This document shows positions 1 through 6,796 of a stretch of 17,279 nt of DNA, piece by piece (position 1 is the stretch's first letter; each line of letters opens with the position of its first letter). The stretch spans positions 1-17,279 of the forward strand of contig JBAYGX010000018.1 of NCBI GenBank assembly GCA_041666465.1, read 5' to 3'. The notes under the pieces were generated by a model. It saw nothing but the letters and a program-made list of their open reading frames with translations. It was not told the origin of the DNA and made no database searches. The stretch comes from XYC2-FULL-41-22 sp041666465. GTDB taxonomy: Bacteria; Patescibacteriota; Gracilibacteria; UBA1369; UBA12470. The position numbers and the translations under genes are program-made.

Positions 1-3
1 CAT

Positions 4-54
4 AGAAACTTTGGTTTATGTGATCTTTTCAACCACATTTTATCCAAAGTTTCT
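4..54. repeat. Long inverted repeat (hairpin) at window start
   Basis: Bases 4-14 and 44-54 are perfect 11-bp inverted copies (AGAAACTTTGG / CCAAAGTTTCT). Inside them 18-22 (ATGTG) can pair with 34-38 (CACAT), so the element folds as two stacked stems with an internal loop. No T-run follows, so it is not a typical terminator. It may belong to the end of a gene or RNA to the left of the window, or be an operator or mobile-repeat remnant. Role unknown. Confidence 0.5.
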
Positions 55-117
55 TGCCTTATTCGCTAAATTATTGTCACGCTGAAAAGTGTATACAACG
101 CTACGATTTCTTACACA

Positions 118-261
118 GGACGGCCGAGTCAACAAGGGGTGGTACAAATCGTACCACCCCTTTTGTTGCTCCGTTACATGATCGAATTAAAACAAAGTTT
201 ACTGCCTGATGTGCTAATCAATATTTTTTAGGGCCGTCCTCCACCATGTTTCGGACGGCCT
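118..261 (+). other. Gene-free region with three copies of an 8-bp pairing element
   Basis: This is the structured part of the 336-base stretch without a gene. GGACGGCC occurs at 118-125 and 253-260, and its complement GGCCGTCC at 232-239. The middle copy can pair with either outer copy: a local hairpin (231-239 with 253-261, 9 bp counting one G-U) or a long-range stem enclosing the hairpin at 130-168. This is the geometry of a two-state RNA or of a small structured RNA. No tRNA, tmRNA, RNase P or SRP signature was recognised. Function is unknown, and the region may simply be the leader or tail of adjacent transcripts. Confidence 0.35.
134..164 (+). terminator. Hairpin followed by T4, probable rho-independent terminator
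   Basis: A perfect 12-bp stem (134-145 with 151-162) closes a 5-base loop AAATC and runs into TTTT. The flanking CAAC (130-133) and GTTG (165-168) can extend the stem past a 2-base bulge. Stem strength and the T-run suit an intrinsic terminator for a transcript entering from the left. The T-run is short and the stem nearly symmetrical, so it could work in both directions or be part of a structured RNA. It contains GGGTGGTAC, which recalls a T-box, but the rest of that motif is missing. Confidence 0.5.
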
Positions 262-273
262 GCTAAAAACCAT

Positions 274-301
274 TTTACTTAATCCATAAAACAAGTATAA
301 T
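274..301 (+). promoter_or_regulatory. Probable hisS promoter
   Basis: A consensus -10 box TATAAT (296-301) lies 16 bases after TTTACT (274-279, 4 of 6 matches to TTGACA). Transcription would start near 308, giving a leader of about 30 bases before the hisS ATG at 337. The leader is T-rich and has no clear Shine-Dalgarno sequence. Confidence 0.55.
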
Positions 302-336
302 AATTTTTAGGCTTTCTATCCTTAATTTTTTTCAAT

Positions 337-1695
337 ATGTCTGATGAAGGAAATTCTAACCCCGCGCAACCACAACAACCAACCGCTACGAAGCTGCAAA
401 CCCCTATCGGTATTCACGATATTCTTCCGGAAGATCACGAGTATTTTACATTCATCAAGAAAGTCGTTAGACACAGGGCGCGCCAGTGCGGATTCAGACG
501 AATCACAACCCCTATTTTTGAGTTTACCGAAGTTTTTCAGCGCGGGATTGGCAACTCGACTGACATCGTCGATAAGGAGATGTACACATTTACAGATAAA
601 GGTGGCAGAAGCTTAACGCTTAAGCCCGAAGGAACGGCAGGAGTCATCAGGTCGTATATAGAAAATGGTATGAAGGAGTTGCCTCAACCGGTTCAGCTTT
701 ATTATATCGAACCTCATTTCCGCTACGACAAGCCGCAAAAAGGACGCTATAGGCAGTTTTGGCAATTTGGTATTGAGATAATCGGAGAGAGCGATCCTGC
801 TCTTGATGCGCAAATAATCGATTTCGCAAACAGAATCAATGATGATCTTGGAATCGCGCATCTTTTCAGCATACAAATCAACAATATCGGATGTCCGAAA
901 TGTCGTGCCAAATATAAAGAAGAGCTTGTTAATTTCTATATCGGCAAAGAAAGATCGCTTTGTGAAGATTGCAGGAACCGCTTGCACAAGAACCCTCTCC
1001 GCTTGCTCGACTGTAAGGCGGAAGATTGCCGAATTCTTGCCGAATTGGCACCCAAGTTCGAGCAATACAGATGTCCGACTTGTGTCGAATTCCATACCAA
1101 GTTGAAAGGATATTTGGATGAGTTAAAACTTGAATATGTCGAAAATTCGAAACTTGTTAGAGGACTAGATTATTATACGGGTACGGTTTTTGAGTTCTGG
1201 GATAAAACCGAAGGCGCGCAAAACGCAATCGGCGGAGGTGGTCGTTACGATGGACTTGCCGAGCTTATGGGCGGAATACCGACTCCGGGGGTTGGATATT
1301 CCGGAGGTCTTGAGAGGATTATCGCTCATATGAAAAAAGAGGGCATCACTGTTCCTTCCAAAGATGATCTTCATGTTTTTGTCGCTCAATTGGGCGATGA
1401 CGCGAAAAGGAAATCTTTAACCCTTATGAATCAATTACGCGAAAGAGGAATCAAAACTGTCGGCGCGCTTGGGAAAGGCAGTATGAAGGCGCAAATGAGG
1501 TTGGCCGATAAGTTTAAAGTCCCTTACACTTTGATTATGGGTATTACGGAAGTTCGCGAAGGCGTTGTTATTGTTCGCGGTATGGCGAAAGGACAACAAA
1601 AGGCGGTTCCTTTTGATCAGGTTGTTGAGGAAGTTGTGAAGCTGATTGGAGAGGAGAATTTGGATAATTATACGCCAGGGGAAGTGTTGTATTAG
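337..1695 (+). CDS. hisS: Histidyl-tRNA synthetase (HisRS)
   Basis: This cytosolic class II aminoacyl-tRNA synthetase charges tRNA-His using ATP. Class II motif 2 is at about residues 134-150 (GRYRQFWQFG); the histidine-binding motifs are LVRGLDYYTG (273-282) and AIGGGGRYDG (297-306), followed by motif 3 around GVGYSGGLERI (318-328). Residues 345-440 form the anticodon-binding domain. At 452 aa it is slightly longer than usual, with a low-complexity N-terminal tail of about 20 residues rich in P, Q and N before the conserved TPIGIHDILP. The insertion between motifs 2 and 3 carries eight cysteines, mostly in pairs (C186/C189, C209/C212, C226/C231, C246/C249), a pattern that suggests metal binding and is known from some other HisRS proteins. 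The ATG at 337 follows a good promoter but no Shine-Dalgarno. A lipoprotein gene begins 22 bases after the stop, probably on the same transcript. Confidence 0.97.
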   Translation: MSDEGNSNPAQPQQPTATKLQTPIGIHDILPEDHEYFTFIKKVVRHRARQCGFRRITTPIFEFTEVFQRGIGNSTDIVDKEMYTFTDKGGRSLTLKPEGTAGVIRSYIENGMKELPQPVQLYYIEPHFRYDKPQKGRYRQFWQFGIEIIGESDPALDAQIIDFANRINDDLGIAHLFSIQINNIGCPKCRAKYKEELVNFYIGKERSLCEDCRNRLHKNPLRLLDCKAEDCRILAELAPKFEQYRCPTCVEFHTKLKGYLDELKLEYVENSKLVRGLDYYTGTVFEFWDKTEGAQNAIGGGGRYDGLAELMGGIPTPGVGYSGGLERIIAHMKKEGITVPSKDDLHVFVAQLGDDAKRKSLTLMNQLRERGIKTVGALGKGSMKAQMRLADKFKVPYTLIMGITEVREGVVIVRGMAKGQQKAVPFDQVVEEVVKLIGEENLDNYTPGEVLY

Positions 1696-1717
1696 GAGAG
1701 TTGCAGAAGAAGATTTT

Positions 1718-2053
1718 ATGAAAAAAATTCTTATAATAATCGCCGTGCTGTTTCTAGTTGGGTGTGCGGAGGGGACCACCAGCTATAAGGATTTCGCAGA
1801 GTGTATCGCGGATTCCGGAGCTGTCATGTACGGATCGGACCAATGCGATGTATGTCAAAATCAGAAGAAGATGTTTGGCACGGATTTTCAATATATCAAT
1901 TATGTTAATTGCGATTTCCACGAGGATGAATGCGCAGAAGAAGGGATTCTTAAATATCCTATTTGGAAAATAGATGGAGAGGTTATGGGAAACGAATTGG
2001 GGCTGAAGACATTTGATGAGCTTGAAGAGTCTACAGGGTGTCATTTTGACTGA
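1718..2053 (+). CDS. Thioredoxin-like lipoprotein with CxxC motif
   Basis: A 111-aa predicted lipoprotein. MKKIL opens a hydrophobic signal peptide ending in the lipobox LVGC, with C16 as the expected lipidated residue. The mature part is a small thioredoxin-like domain: a redox-type motif C43-D-V-C46 follows a strand (AVMYGSDQ), and YPIWKIDG (80-87) matches the cis-proline loop. The pattern resembles the stand-alone thioredoxin-like domains often fused to VKOR proteins, so a thiol-disulfide role outside the membrane is plausible. C65, C72 and C108 could add another disulfide. The ATG at 1718 is preferred over the upstream in-frame ATG at 1646, which lies inside hisS and would precede the signal peptide. 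A purine-rich AGAAGAAG just upstream may be the ribosome site. The 3' end overlaps the opposite-strand HD gene by 13 bases. No VKOR or DsbB partner lies in the window. Confidence 0.8.
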   Translation: MKKILIIIAVLFLVGCAEGTTSYKDFAECIADSGAVMYGSDQCDVCQNQKKMFGTDFQYINYVNCDFHEDECAEEGILKYPIWKIDGEVMGNELGLKTFDELEESTGCHFD

Positions 2054-2832
2054 GCCATCATTTCTTTTAATTTGTCCGTAAATTCTTCCCGGCCAATACC
2101 GAATTTTTCAGCAAGAAAATCTCTTGCCGTTTTCATATTTTCATAATCATAATCTGCAGTCATTCGTTCCTCATCCGTCTTACATCTGGTAATAATTCCA
2201 TTATGTCTTGTATCTATATCTGTTATTGTTTGCCCCTCAACATAATAATCCGCACAGAAAAGTAAAAATGTCAGAATCTCGTCCATGCTTACCCCTTCTC
2301 CATTTTGCATTCTCAGCCTGATTTCGTCTATATTCTTGAAAAACTCCATGCTGAATTCCGGGAATAAAGCCGTCACATTTCCAGGCACTCCTCTCCTGTG
2401 AAGTTCTTCTGAAGTTTCCGCAGAAACTCTTTTTATTATTTGCATAATGTCACCGCCTTGCCCTTTTGCAACTCCTTCTGCAAATTTGCCGGCATCATGC
2501 ACCATCCCTGCTAATTCTATCCTGTCAAGTTCGTTTTGGTCTTGTGTGAAATTTTCAGCCATTGCTCTTGCAAGGCCGCTTACAACAATCATATGCCTGG
2601 AAACATTTTGCCATGCTCCCGGTTCACCTTTTTTCTCCTTACCAACAATCCTTCCACTAAAAACATTTCTAACGACGCAAATTGGATCTCTCACTACACC
2701 TCCTTTTACACCAAAATCTTTTAAGATTTGCATTATGTTTACGCCAAATGCCTTATTTAAATGTCTTACGCGTTGGCGTAAACGCATTGCGTTATCCATG
2801 GATTCTCGTACATGTTGTGGTATTTCGCTCAT
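2041..2832 (-). CDS. HD-domain metal-dependent phosphohydrolase
   Basis: A 263-aa cytosolic protein with the HD superfamily metal-binding set: H80 in VSRHMIVVSG, H112-D113 in MVHDAGK, and probably D195 in FCADYYVEG. The family cleaves phosphate esters of nucleotides or signalling nucleotides using bound divalent metal; the substrate here cannot be told from sequence. The N-terminal 70 residues are basic and partly helical without a recognisable domain, and the C-terminus is an acidic-basic helical tail. The gene stands alone, divergent from lgt, and its end overlaps the thioredoxin-like lipoprotein gene tail-to-tail by 13 bases. The start ATG (2832) lies only 8 bases from an extended -10 box, so the mRNA may be leaderless. 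HD assignment is strong, specificity unknown. Confidence 0.85.
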   Translation of the reverse strand: MSEIPQHVRESMDNAMRLRQRVRHLNKAFGVNIMQILKDFGVKGGVVRDPICVVRNVFSGRIVGKEKKGEPGAWQNVSRHMIVVSGLARAMAENFTQDQNELDRIELAGMVHDAGKFAEGVAKGQGGDIMQIIKRVSAETSEELHRRGVPGNVTALFPEFSMEFFKNIDEIRLRMQNGEGVSMDEILTFLLFCADYYVEGQTITDIDTRHNGIITRCKTDEERMTADYDYENMKTARDFLAEKFGIGREEFTDKLKEMMAQSK

Positions 2833-2840
2833 ATCTCTTG

Positions 2841-2849
2841 ATTATAACA
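2841..2849 (-). promoter_or_regulatory. Extended -10 box for the HD gene
   Basis: On the minus strand the sequence TGTTATAAT is an extended -10 element (TGn-TATAAT). Only 8 bases separate it from the ATG at 2832, so transcription should begin 0-3 bases before the start codon. No good -35 box is visible, which suits an extended -10 promoter. Confidence 0.55.
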
Positions 2850-2905
2850 TCTTGTTTGTCATTTTACCAGTTGGAGAAGTATAAAAAGTGACATAGAATG
2901 TGAGC

Positions 2906-2911
2906 TATAAT
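2906..2911 (+). promoter_or_regulatory. -10 box for the lgt operon
   Basis: TATAAT ends 13 bases before the lgt ATG, predicting a leader of about 7 bases. No -35 box is found at the normal distance; GTGACA at 2888-2893 is too close. It is arranged back-to-back with the HD gene promoter in the 92-base divergent spacer. Confidence 0.45.
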
Positions 2912-2924
2912 CTCCAATCTCAAT

Positions 2925-3686
2925 ATGCTCTTCACCAAAATCACGCAGATTCCTCTCGGCCCTATCAACATTCAGGCATGGGGTTTCATGGTCGGACTTG
3001 GGATGCTCGTCGGACTATTTTTTGCGCTCGCGGAAGCCAAAAGAAAAGGCATTAACAAAGAGGCGATTTACGATATTTTCTTGATTTCGGTTATCTCTTC
3101 AATGATTGGCGGAAGGCTTATGTATGTCGCGCTTTATTGGCACAATTTCAAGTACGACCTGCTTGAGATTTTCAAAATCTGGAACGGAGGGATGGTTTTT
3201 TTCGGTGGTTTTTTGGCGGCACTGGCAGGGTTGATTATTTACGCTCGTATTAAAAAAATACACTTCTGGAAATTAGCCGACCTCCTTGCCCCAAGTCTTG
3301 CAATCGGACTTTTTATAGGTAGGATGGGGTGTTTTTTGATCGGCGATCATATAGGCGCGCCGAGTTATGGTTTTGGGATCGGTTCGTATTTTGGAGATGA
3401 AACTTTTTTACGGCATGAGGTTTCGGCATACATGTCGCTCAAGGGGCTTATACTTTTTGTGATTTTGTGGAGTTTGAGAAAAAAATTAAAGCATGATGGA
3501 GATCTGGCGCTCGTGTTTTTAGCCGGATATTCTATCCTGCGTTTCGGTATAGATTTTTTGCGCGCGAATGATCTTCCCGGATATTCGGATCCGAGGTTTT
3601 GGGGCGGTATGACGATTTCACAATACATTTGCATTGCAATTTTGGTGTTTGTTTTGGTGAAAAAATTTGCTAAAAGTAAGGTATGA
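2925..3686 (+). CDS. lgt: Prolipoprotein diacylglyceryl transferase
   Basis: Lgt is an integral membrane enzyme that transfers diacylglycerol from phosphatidylglycerol to the lipobox cysteine of prolipoproteins, the first step of lipoprotein maturation. The 253-aa product has about seven hydrophobic segments and the family signature GRMGCFLIGDHIG (132-144). The segment NGGMVFFGG (87-95) corresponds to the conserved GGM-x-x-x-GG region; the histidine found there in the E. coli enzyme is F here, a position that varies in the family. YSILRFGIDFLR (202-213) supplies the conserved C-terminal arginines. Its TGA overlaps the ATG of the SLH gene (ATGA, 3683-3686), so translation is probably coupled. 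Two predicted lipoproteins (1718-2053 and 4982-5176) are nearby candidate substrates. Confidence 0.95.
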   Translation: MLFTKITQIPLGPINIQAWGFMVGLGMLVGLFFALAEAKRKGINKEAIYDIFLISVISSMIGGRLMYVALYWHNFKYDLLEIFKIWNGGMVFFGGFLAALAGLIIYARIKKIHFWKLADLLAPSLAIGLFIGRMGCFLIGDHIGAPSYGFGIGSYFGDETFLRHEVSAYMSLKGLILFVILWSLRKKLKHDGDLALVFLAGYSILRFGIDFLRANDLPGYSDPRFWGGMTISQYICIAILVFVLVKKFAKSKV

Positions 3687-4975
3687 AAAAAATTCTTTCT
3701 TCAATTCTGGTTCTATGTATGTCAGTCCCTCTTGCGAGTGCGAGTTTTACCGATGTCGCAACCGGCTCTCAATATTACGCCGCAATCACTTATTTACAGG
3801 AGAAAGGCGTTATTGAGGGTTATACCGATGGTTCGTTCAAGCCCGATCAAGATGTCACAAGGGCTGAAGCTCTTAAGCTTATTTTGGTTGGAAGCGGAAT
3901 TACAATAGAAGAATTAACGACTTACGAGTTCCCTTTCTCCGATCTGGAAAATGATGCGTGGTATTTGAAATATATTAATAAGGGATATGAACTTGAGATT
4001 ATTAGCGGCTATGAAGATGGCACTTTTAAGCCGAATCAAAATGTGAACTTGGTGGAGGCGCTTAAGATGCTACTTATCGCAAAAGGAGTTGATTTAAGCA
4101 CTGTTCCGGTTGAGACCTCGGATTGGTTTGAACCTTATACTGCATATGCGGAAAATTTAAATCTAATCGAATTGCAAGATGATGGACTTCTCCATCCCGA
4201 CCAGACTTTAAGCAGGGCGGAAATTTCCGAAATAATTTATAGATTGATGTATGTTGAAGAGAATGATTTGGAAAGTTTTGATATAAGTTTAAACTGGCAA
4301 TCTTATCAAAACGAACTCGGCTATGGCGTTAAATATCCTTATGGATGGCAAGTTGTGACAAATAGCGACGGAAGCGTTGTTTTGTGGAATCAAGATGAAG
4401 AAAACGGACAGGAAACTTGGGCGAGAGAGTATCCTAATTCGGCGAGCGTTACGCTTGCGATATATAAAAATACAGATTCGCTGGATTCTGTGATTGAAAC
4501 TATGCAGGAGGGGGGATATGAGGAAGTTTCTGAGATTACGGTGGGGGGGAATCCAGCGGTCATGATTTCACATATAGGAGACGTCGAATCGGAATTCGAC
4601 TGTTATGTTTTCTTCCCGAGCGGACAAGTTTTCGCCATGTTCGGGAGTTATGGAAAAGGCGCGTTGGCTCTGCAATCTTATGAGGAGGTTTATGCCGTGG
4701 AGATGAGTGCCGTATATGTGGAAAGTGCCGTTACAACTCCTACGGAATGGGATGCCATTTTGGAAGAAGCAAGATCGTTAATTCAGGTCGATGGGCAGGG
4801 TGCTTATGCTTTGTCTTTATTTACCGATAAAGTTCTAATCGAAACCGATACGATTGGCGTTGGAACGGGACCTGTGGATTATTATTATAGCGTTGGGGCC
4901 GATGTGACTCTTAAGTATGAGAGGTCTTATGATGTTGTGCTTGATATTATGGATGGGAGTACGAGTGCGTTTTAA
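3683..4975 (+). CDS. Secreted surface protein with three SLH domains and a PsbP-like region
   Basis: A 430-aa exported protein. Residues 1-20 form a signal peptide (MKKILSSILVLCMSVPLASA). Three SLH (S-layer homology) repeats follow at about 21-70, 84-135 and 145-190; the first two carry the clear GYxDGxFKP motif (45-54, 109-118) and the third is more diverged (DDGLLHPDQTLSRAE). SLH domains normally anchor proteins to cell-wall polymers. Residues 205-345 contain the pattern LGYGVKYPYGW (212-222), like the opening of the PsbP/PsbP-like fold common in exported bacterial proteins. Residues 350-430 form a further beta-rich tail with no family I recognise. The start overlaps the lgt stop by 4 bases, and a small lipoprotein gene follows after 6 bases. 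It probably acts as an S-layer or surface adhesion/anchoring component; the C-terminal function is unknown. Confidence 0.88.
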   Translation: MKKILSSILVLCMSVPLASASFTDVATGSQYYAAITYLQEKGVIEGYTDGSFKPDQDVTRAEALKLILVGSGITIEELTTYEFPFSDLENDAWYLKYINKGYELEIISGYEDGTFKPNQNVNLVEALKMLLIAKGVDLSTVPVETSDWFEPYTAYAENLNLIELQDDGLLHPDQTLSRAEISEIIYRLMYVEENDLESFDISLNWQSYQNELGYGVKYPYGWQVVTNSDGSVVLWNQDEENGQETWAREYPNSASVTLAIYKNTDSLDSVIETMQEGGYEEVSEITVGGNPAVMISHIGDVESEFDCYVFFPSGQVFAMFGSYGKGALALQSYEEVYAVEMSAVYVESAVTTPTEWDAILEEARSLIQVDGQGAYALSLFTDKVLIETDTIGVGTGPVDYYYSVGADVTLKYERSYDVVLDIMDGSTSAF

Positions 4976-4981
4976 GAAGAT

Positions 4982-5176
4982 ATGAAAAAAATTCTTTTCA
5001 CAATTTGCGGATTACTTGTTTTCACCGGGTGTGCGAATTCAAATTTTACTGTAAATACGCTAGTATCTCCCGCTCTTGACGAATATGATGACCCTGCGAA
5101 ATACTATGAAAGCGGGTTTGTTTTAACTGATCAAGTTTCCCAAAATGTGGTTGATAATTTAATGAACAACTTATGA
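4982..5176 (+). CDS. Small predicted lipoprotein
   Basis: A 64-aa protein with a signal peptide (MKKILFTICGLLV) and a lipobox FTGC, C17 being the probable lipidation site. The mature part is only 48 residues, polar and acidic (EYDDPAKYYESG), with no recognised domain. It starts 6 bases after the SLH gene and its TGA overlaps the malic enzyme ATG (ATGA, 5173-5176). AAGAAG just upstream may serve as ribosome site. It may be a structural or anchoring partner of the SLH protein, but that is only inferred from position. Its first 15 bases are identical to those of the SLH gene and the 1718 lipoprotein gene. Confidence 0.75.
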   Translation: MKKILFTICGLLVFTGCANSNFTVNTLVSPALDEYDDPAKYYESGFVLTDQVSQNVVDNLMNNL

Positions 5177-6303
5177 ATTATGGAGAAAAATCCACCGCCG
5201 ACCACCAAAAATTCCATGGCAAAATGGAGGTAAAATCGAAAGTGCCTCTCGAAACTCGAGATGATTTGAGCACTTACTACACCCCCGGTGTCGCAGCTCC
5301 ATGTCTTGAGATTCAGAAAGATCCTGCGCGCGCTTACGACCTTACGCCGAAAGGCAATATGGTCGCTGTCGTGACAGACGGCTCGGCCGTACTCGGCCTT
5401 GGCAATATCGGCGGACTTGCCGGCTATCCTGTTATGGAAGGCAAGGCGCTTTTATTCAAAAAATTCGCCGGGATAGATGCGATTCCAATCTGTTTGGCGA
5501 CACAATCTGTTGAAGAAATAATCGCGACAGTTAAAAATATTGCACCTCAATTCGGTGGAATAAATCTCGAAGATATTTCTGCGCCGAGATGTTTCGAGAT
5601 CGAGGAGAGGCTGAAAGAAATGTTACCGATTCCGGTTTTTCATGACGATCAGCACGGAACTGCAATTGTGGTTCTTGGAGGACTTATAAATGCGCTTTCG
5701 GTCGTTGGAAAAAACGAGACAGATGTCAGAGTTGTAATAAGCGGGGCTGGTGCGGCAGGAACAGCAATCACAAAATTGCTCCTTAAATATGGTATCAAAA
5801 AAATCGCGGTTACAGATAGCGTCGGTTCGATTTATAAAGGAAGAGGTATGAATCAGGCAAAAGAAGATTTAGCAGAAGCGATTGGCGGAGGCGTTCCAGG
5901 TTCACTTGTCGATGTAATGAAAGGTGCCGATGTATTCATTGGTATTTCAGCTCCTGGAATAGTCACTACCGAGATGGTTAAATCCATGTCAAAAGATGCG
6001 ATAGTCTTCGCGATGGCAAATCCCACTCCGGAAATCATGCCGGATCTTGCAATTGCAGGAGGCGCGCGAGTTGTTGCAACCGGGAGGAGTGATTTTCCAA
6101 ATCAAATAAATAATGCGCTCGTATTCCCGGGTATTTTCCGAGGTGCACTTGATAATAGAGTGCCGCGAATAACCGATGACATGAAAATTGCGGCGGCAAA
6201 GGCTCTGGCAGGATTGGTTTCAGTCCCTACCGCAGAGCGAATTGTTCCGTCGATATTTGATAAAGGTGTTATGGAAGCGGTTGCAAAAGCGATTATCTCA
6301 TAG
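5173..6303 (+). CDS. NAD(P)-dependent malic enzyme (malate oxidoreductase, decarboxylating)
   Basis: This cytosolic enzyme converts malate to pyruvate and CO2 while reducing NAD or NADP. At 376 aa it is the short bacterial form without the phosphotransacetylase-like tail of MaeB. The N-terminal catalytic domain shows YYTPGVAAPC (35-44, catalytic tyrosine), VMEGKALLFKKF (87-98, with conserved lysine K91), INLEDI (130-135) and FHDDQHGTA (156-164) for metal and malate. The C-terminal Rossmann domain has GAGAAG (191-196), ANPTPE (282-287) and GRSDFPNQINNALVFPG (304-320). The ATG at 5173 overlaps the preceding lipoprotein stop, so it is probably the last gene of the lgt operon, an odd place for a metabolic gene. 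Its 3' end overlaps the opposite-strand gene by 11 bases. Cofactor preference cannot be read with confidence. Confidence 0.95.
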   Translation: MNYGEKSTADHQKFHGKMEVKSKVPLETRDDLSTYYTPGVAAPCLEIQKDPARAYDLTPKGNMVAVVTDGSAVLGLGNIGGLAGYPVMEGKALLFKKFAGIDAIPICLATQSVEEIIATVKNIAPQFGGINLEDISAPRCFEIEERLKEMLPIPVFHDDQHGTAIVVLGGLINALSVVGKNETDVRVVISGAGAAGTAITKLLLKYGIKKIAVTDSVGSIYKGRGMNQAKEDLAEAIGGGVPGSLVDVMKGADVFIGISAPGIVTTEMVKSMSKDAIVFAMANPTPEIMPDLAIAGGARVVATGRSDFPNQINNALVFPGIFRGALDNRVPRITDDMKIAAAKALAGLVSVPTAERIVPSIFDKGVMEAVAKAIIS

Positions 6304-6664
6304 CATTTATAATAGCTGCAACAGTTGTAACCCCACCACTAGAACTAGTTACTCTTGAGGTTAGAGGTATTCCTTCTGCGCAAAAAAAATCTGTCACTCT
6401 AAATCGCACATTTTCAAGTTCCAAATCAGGGCTAAAATTTGGCGGAATTACTACCGTCACGGCGAATTCGTCATCTTTATATTTCCCGCCTTCTTTACCT
6501 AAAACTGCTTTTGCTCTTCTATAGACTGTCGCAAGTGCTAATCCCAGCTGTAACATTTCACCAGAAGTAGCAATGCGTACAGTACCTTCCGATGCTGGCA
6601 AAATACCAGGAGTTAGTCCTTCTTGTTCGACACCTGTTTTCTCTCCAGTTTCAGCAAGCTTCAT
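6293..6664 (-). CDS. Conserved-looking small protein of unknown function
   Basis: A 123-aa soluble protein with no family I recognise. It has a helical stretch (EMLQLGLALATVYRRAKAVL), a beta-rich middle (FAVTVVIPPNF, VRFRVTDFF) and a Ser/Gly/Thr-rich C-terminus (SRVTSSSGGVTTVAA). No signal peptide or membrane segment is visible. An upstream GTG at 6679 is in frame, but I chose the ATG at 6664 because a TTGACA-N16-TATGGT promoter ends just 6 bases before it; the GTG would lie within that promoter. The 3' end overlaps the malic enzyme gene by 11 bases. It is a single-gene unit divergent from yebC. Confidence 0.6.
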   Translation of the reverse strand: MKLAETGEKTGVEQEGLTPGILPASEGTVRIATSGEMLQLGLALATVYRRAKAVLGKEGGKYKDDEFAVTVVIPPNFSPDLELENVRFRVTDFFCAEGIPLTSRVTSSSGGVTTVAAIINAMR

Positions 6665-6670
6665 GCGAGC

Positions 6671-6698
6671 ACCATACACCCTTTCGTAGGTTTGTCAA
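6671..6698 (-). promoter_or_regulatory. Promoter for the 6664 gene
   Basis: On the minus strand a perfect -35 box TTGACA (6698-6693) is followed after 16 bases by TATGGT (6676-6671, 4 of 6 matches). Six bases then lead to ATG at 6664, which puts the expected transcription start on or next to the A of the start codon. Confidence 0.5.
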
Positions 6699-6718
6699 GC
6701 ACCGTACTGTGGAAAACT

Positions 6719-6724
6719 TATAAT
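6719..6724 (+). promoter_or_regulatory. -10 box upstream of yebC
   Basis: TATAAT lies about 72 bases before the yebC ATG. No convincing -35 box sits at 16-18 bases; TTGTCA at 6692-6697 is 21 bases away. The leader it predicts is pyrimidine-rich and contains a perfect 8-bp tandem duplication (TGTCACTC, 6755-6770). Confidence 0.4.
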
Positions 6725-6796
6725 ATTCTGCTAAAATTCCCTTGTTCAAAACTATGTCACTCTGTCACTCCTTTTACTTCTTCAACTTCCCCATAA

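Noticed and set aside
134..170. T-box riboswitch for hisS, suggested by GGGTGGTAC in the hairpin.
   Set aside because: The conserved CCGCG part, the specifier loop and a separate antiterminator are missing, and the hairpin is about 170 bases before a good promoter for hisS.
118..247. tRNA-like or tmRNA end, because GGCCGTCC is followed by TCCACCA and pairs with GGACGGCC.
   Set aside because: No T-loop (GTTCRA) or D-arm can be found and the distance between the paired segments fits neither a tRNA nor a tmRNA.
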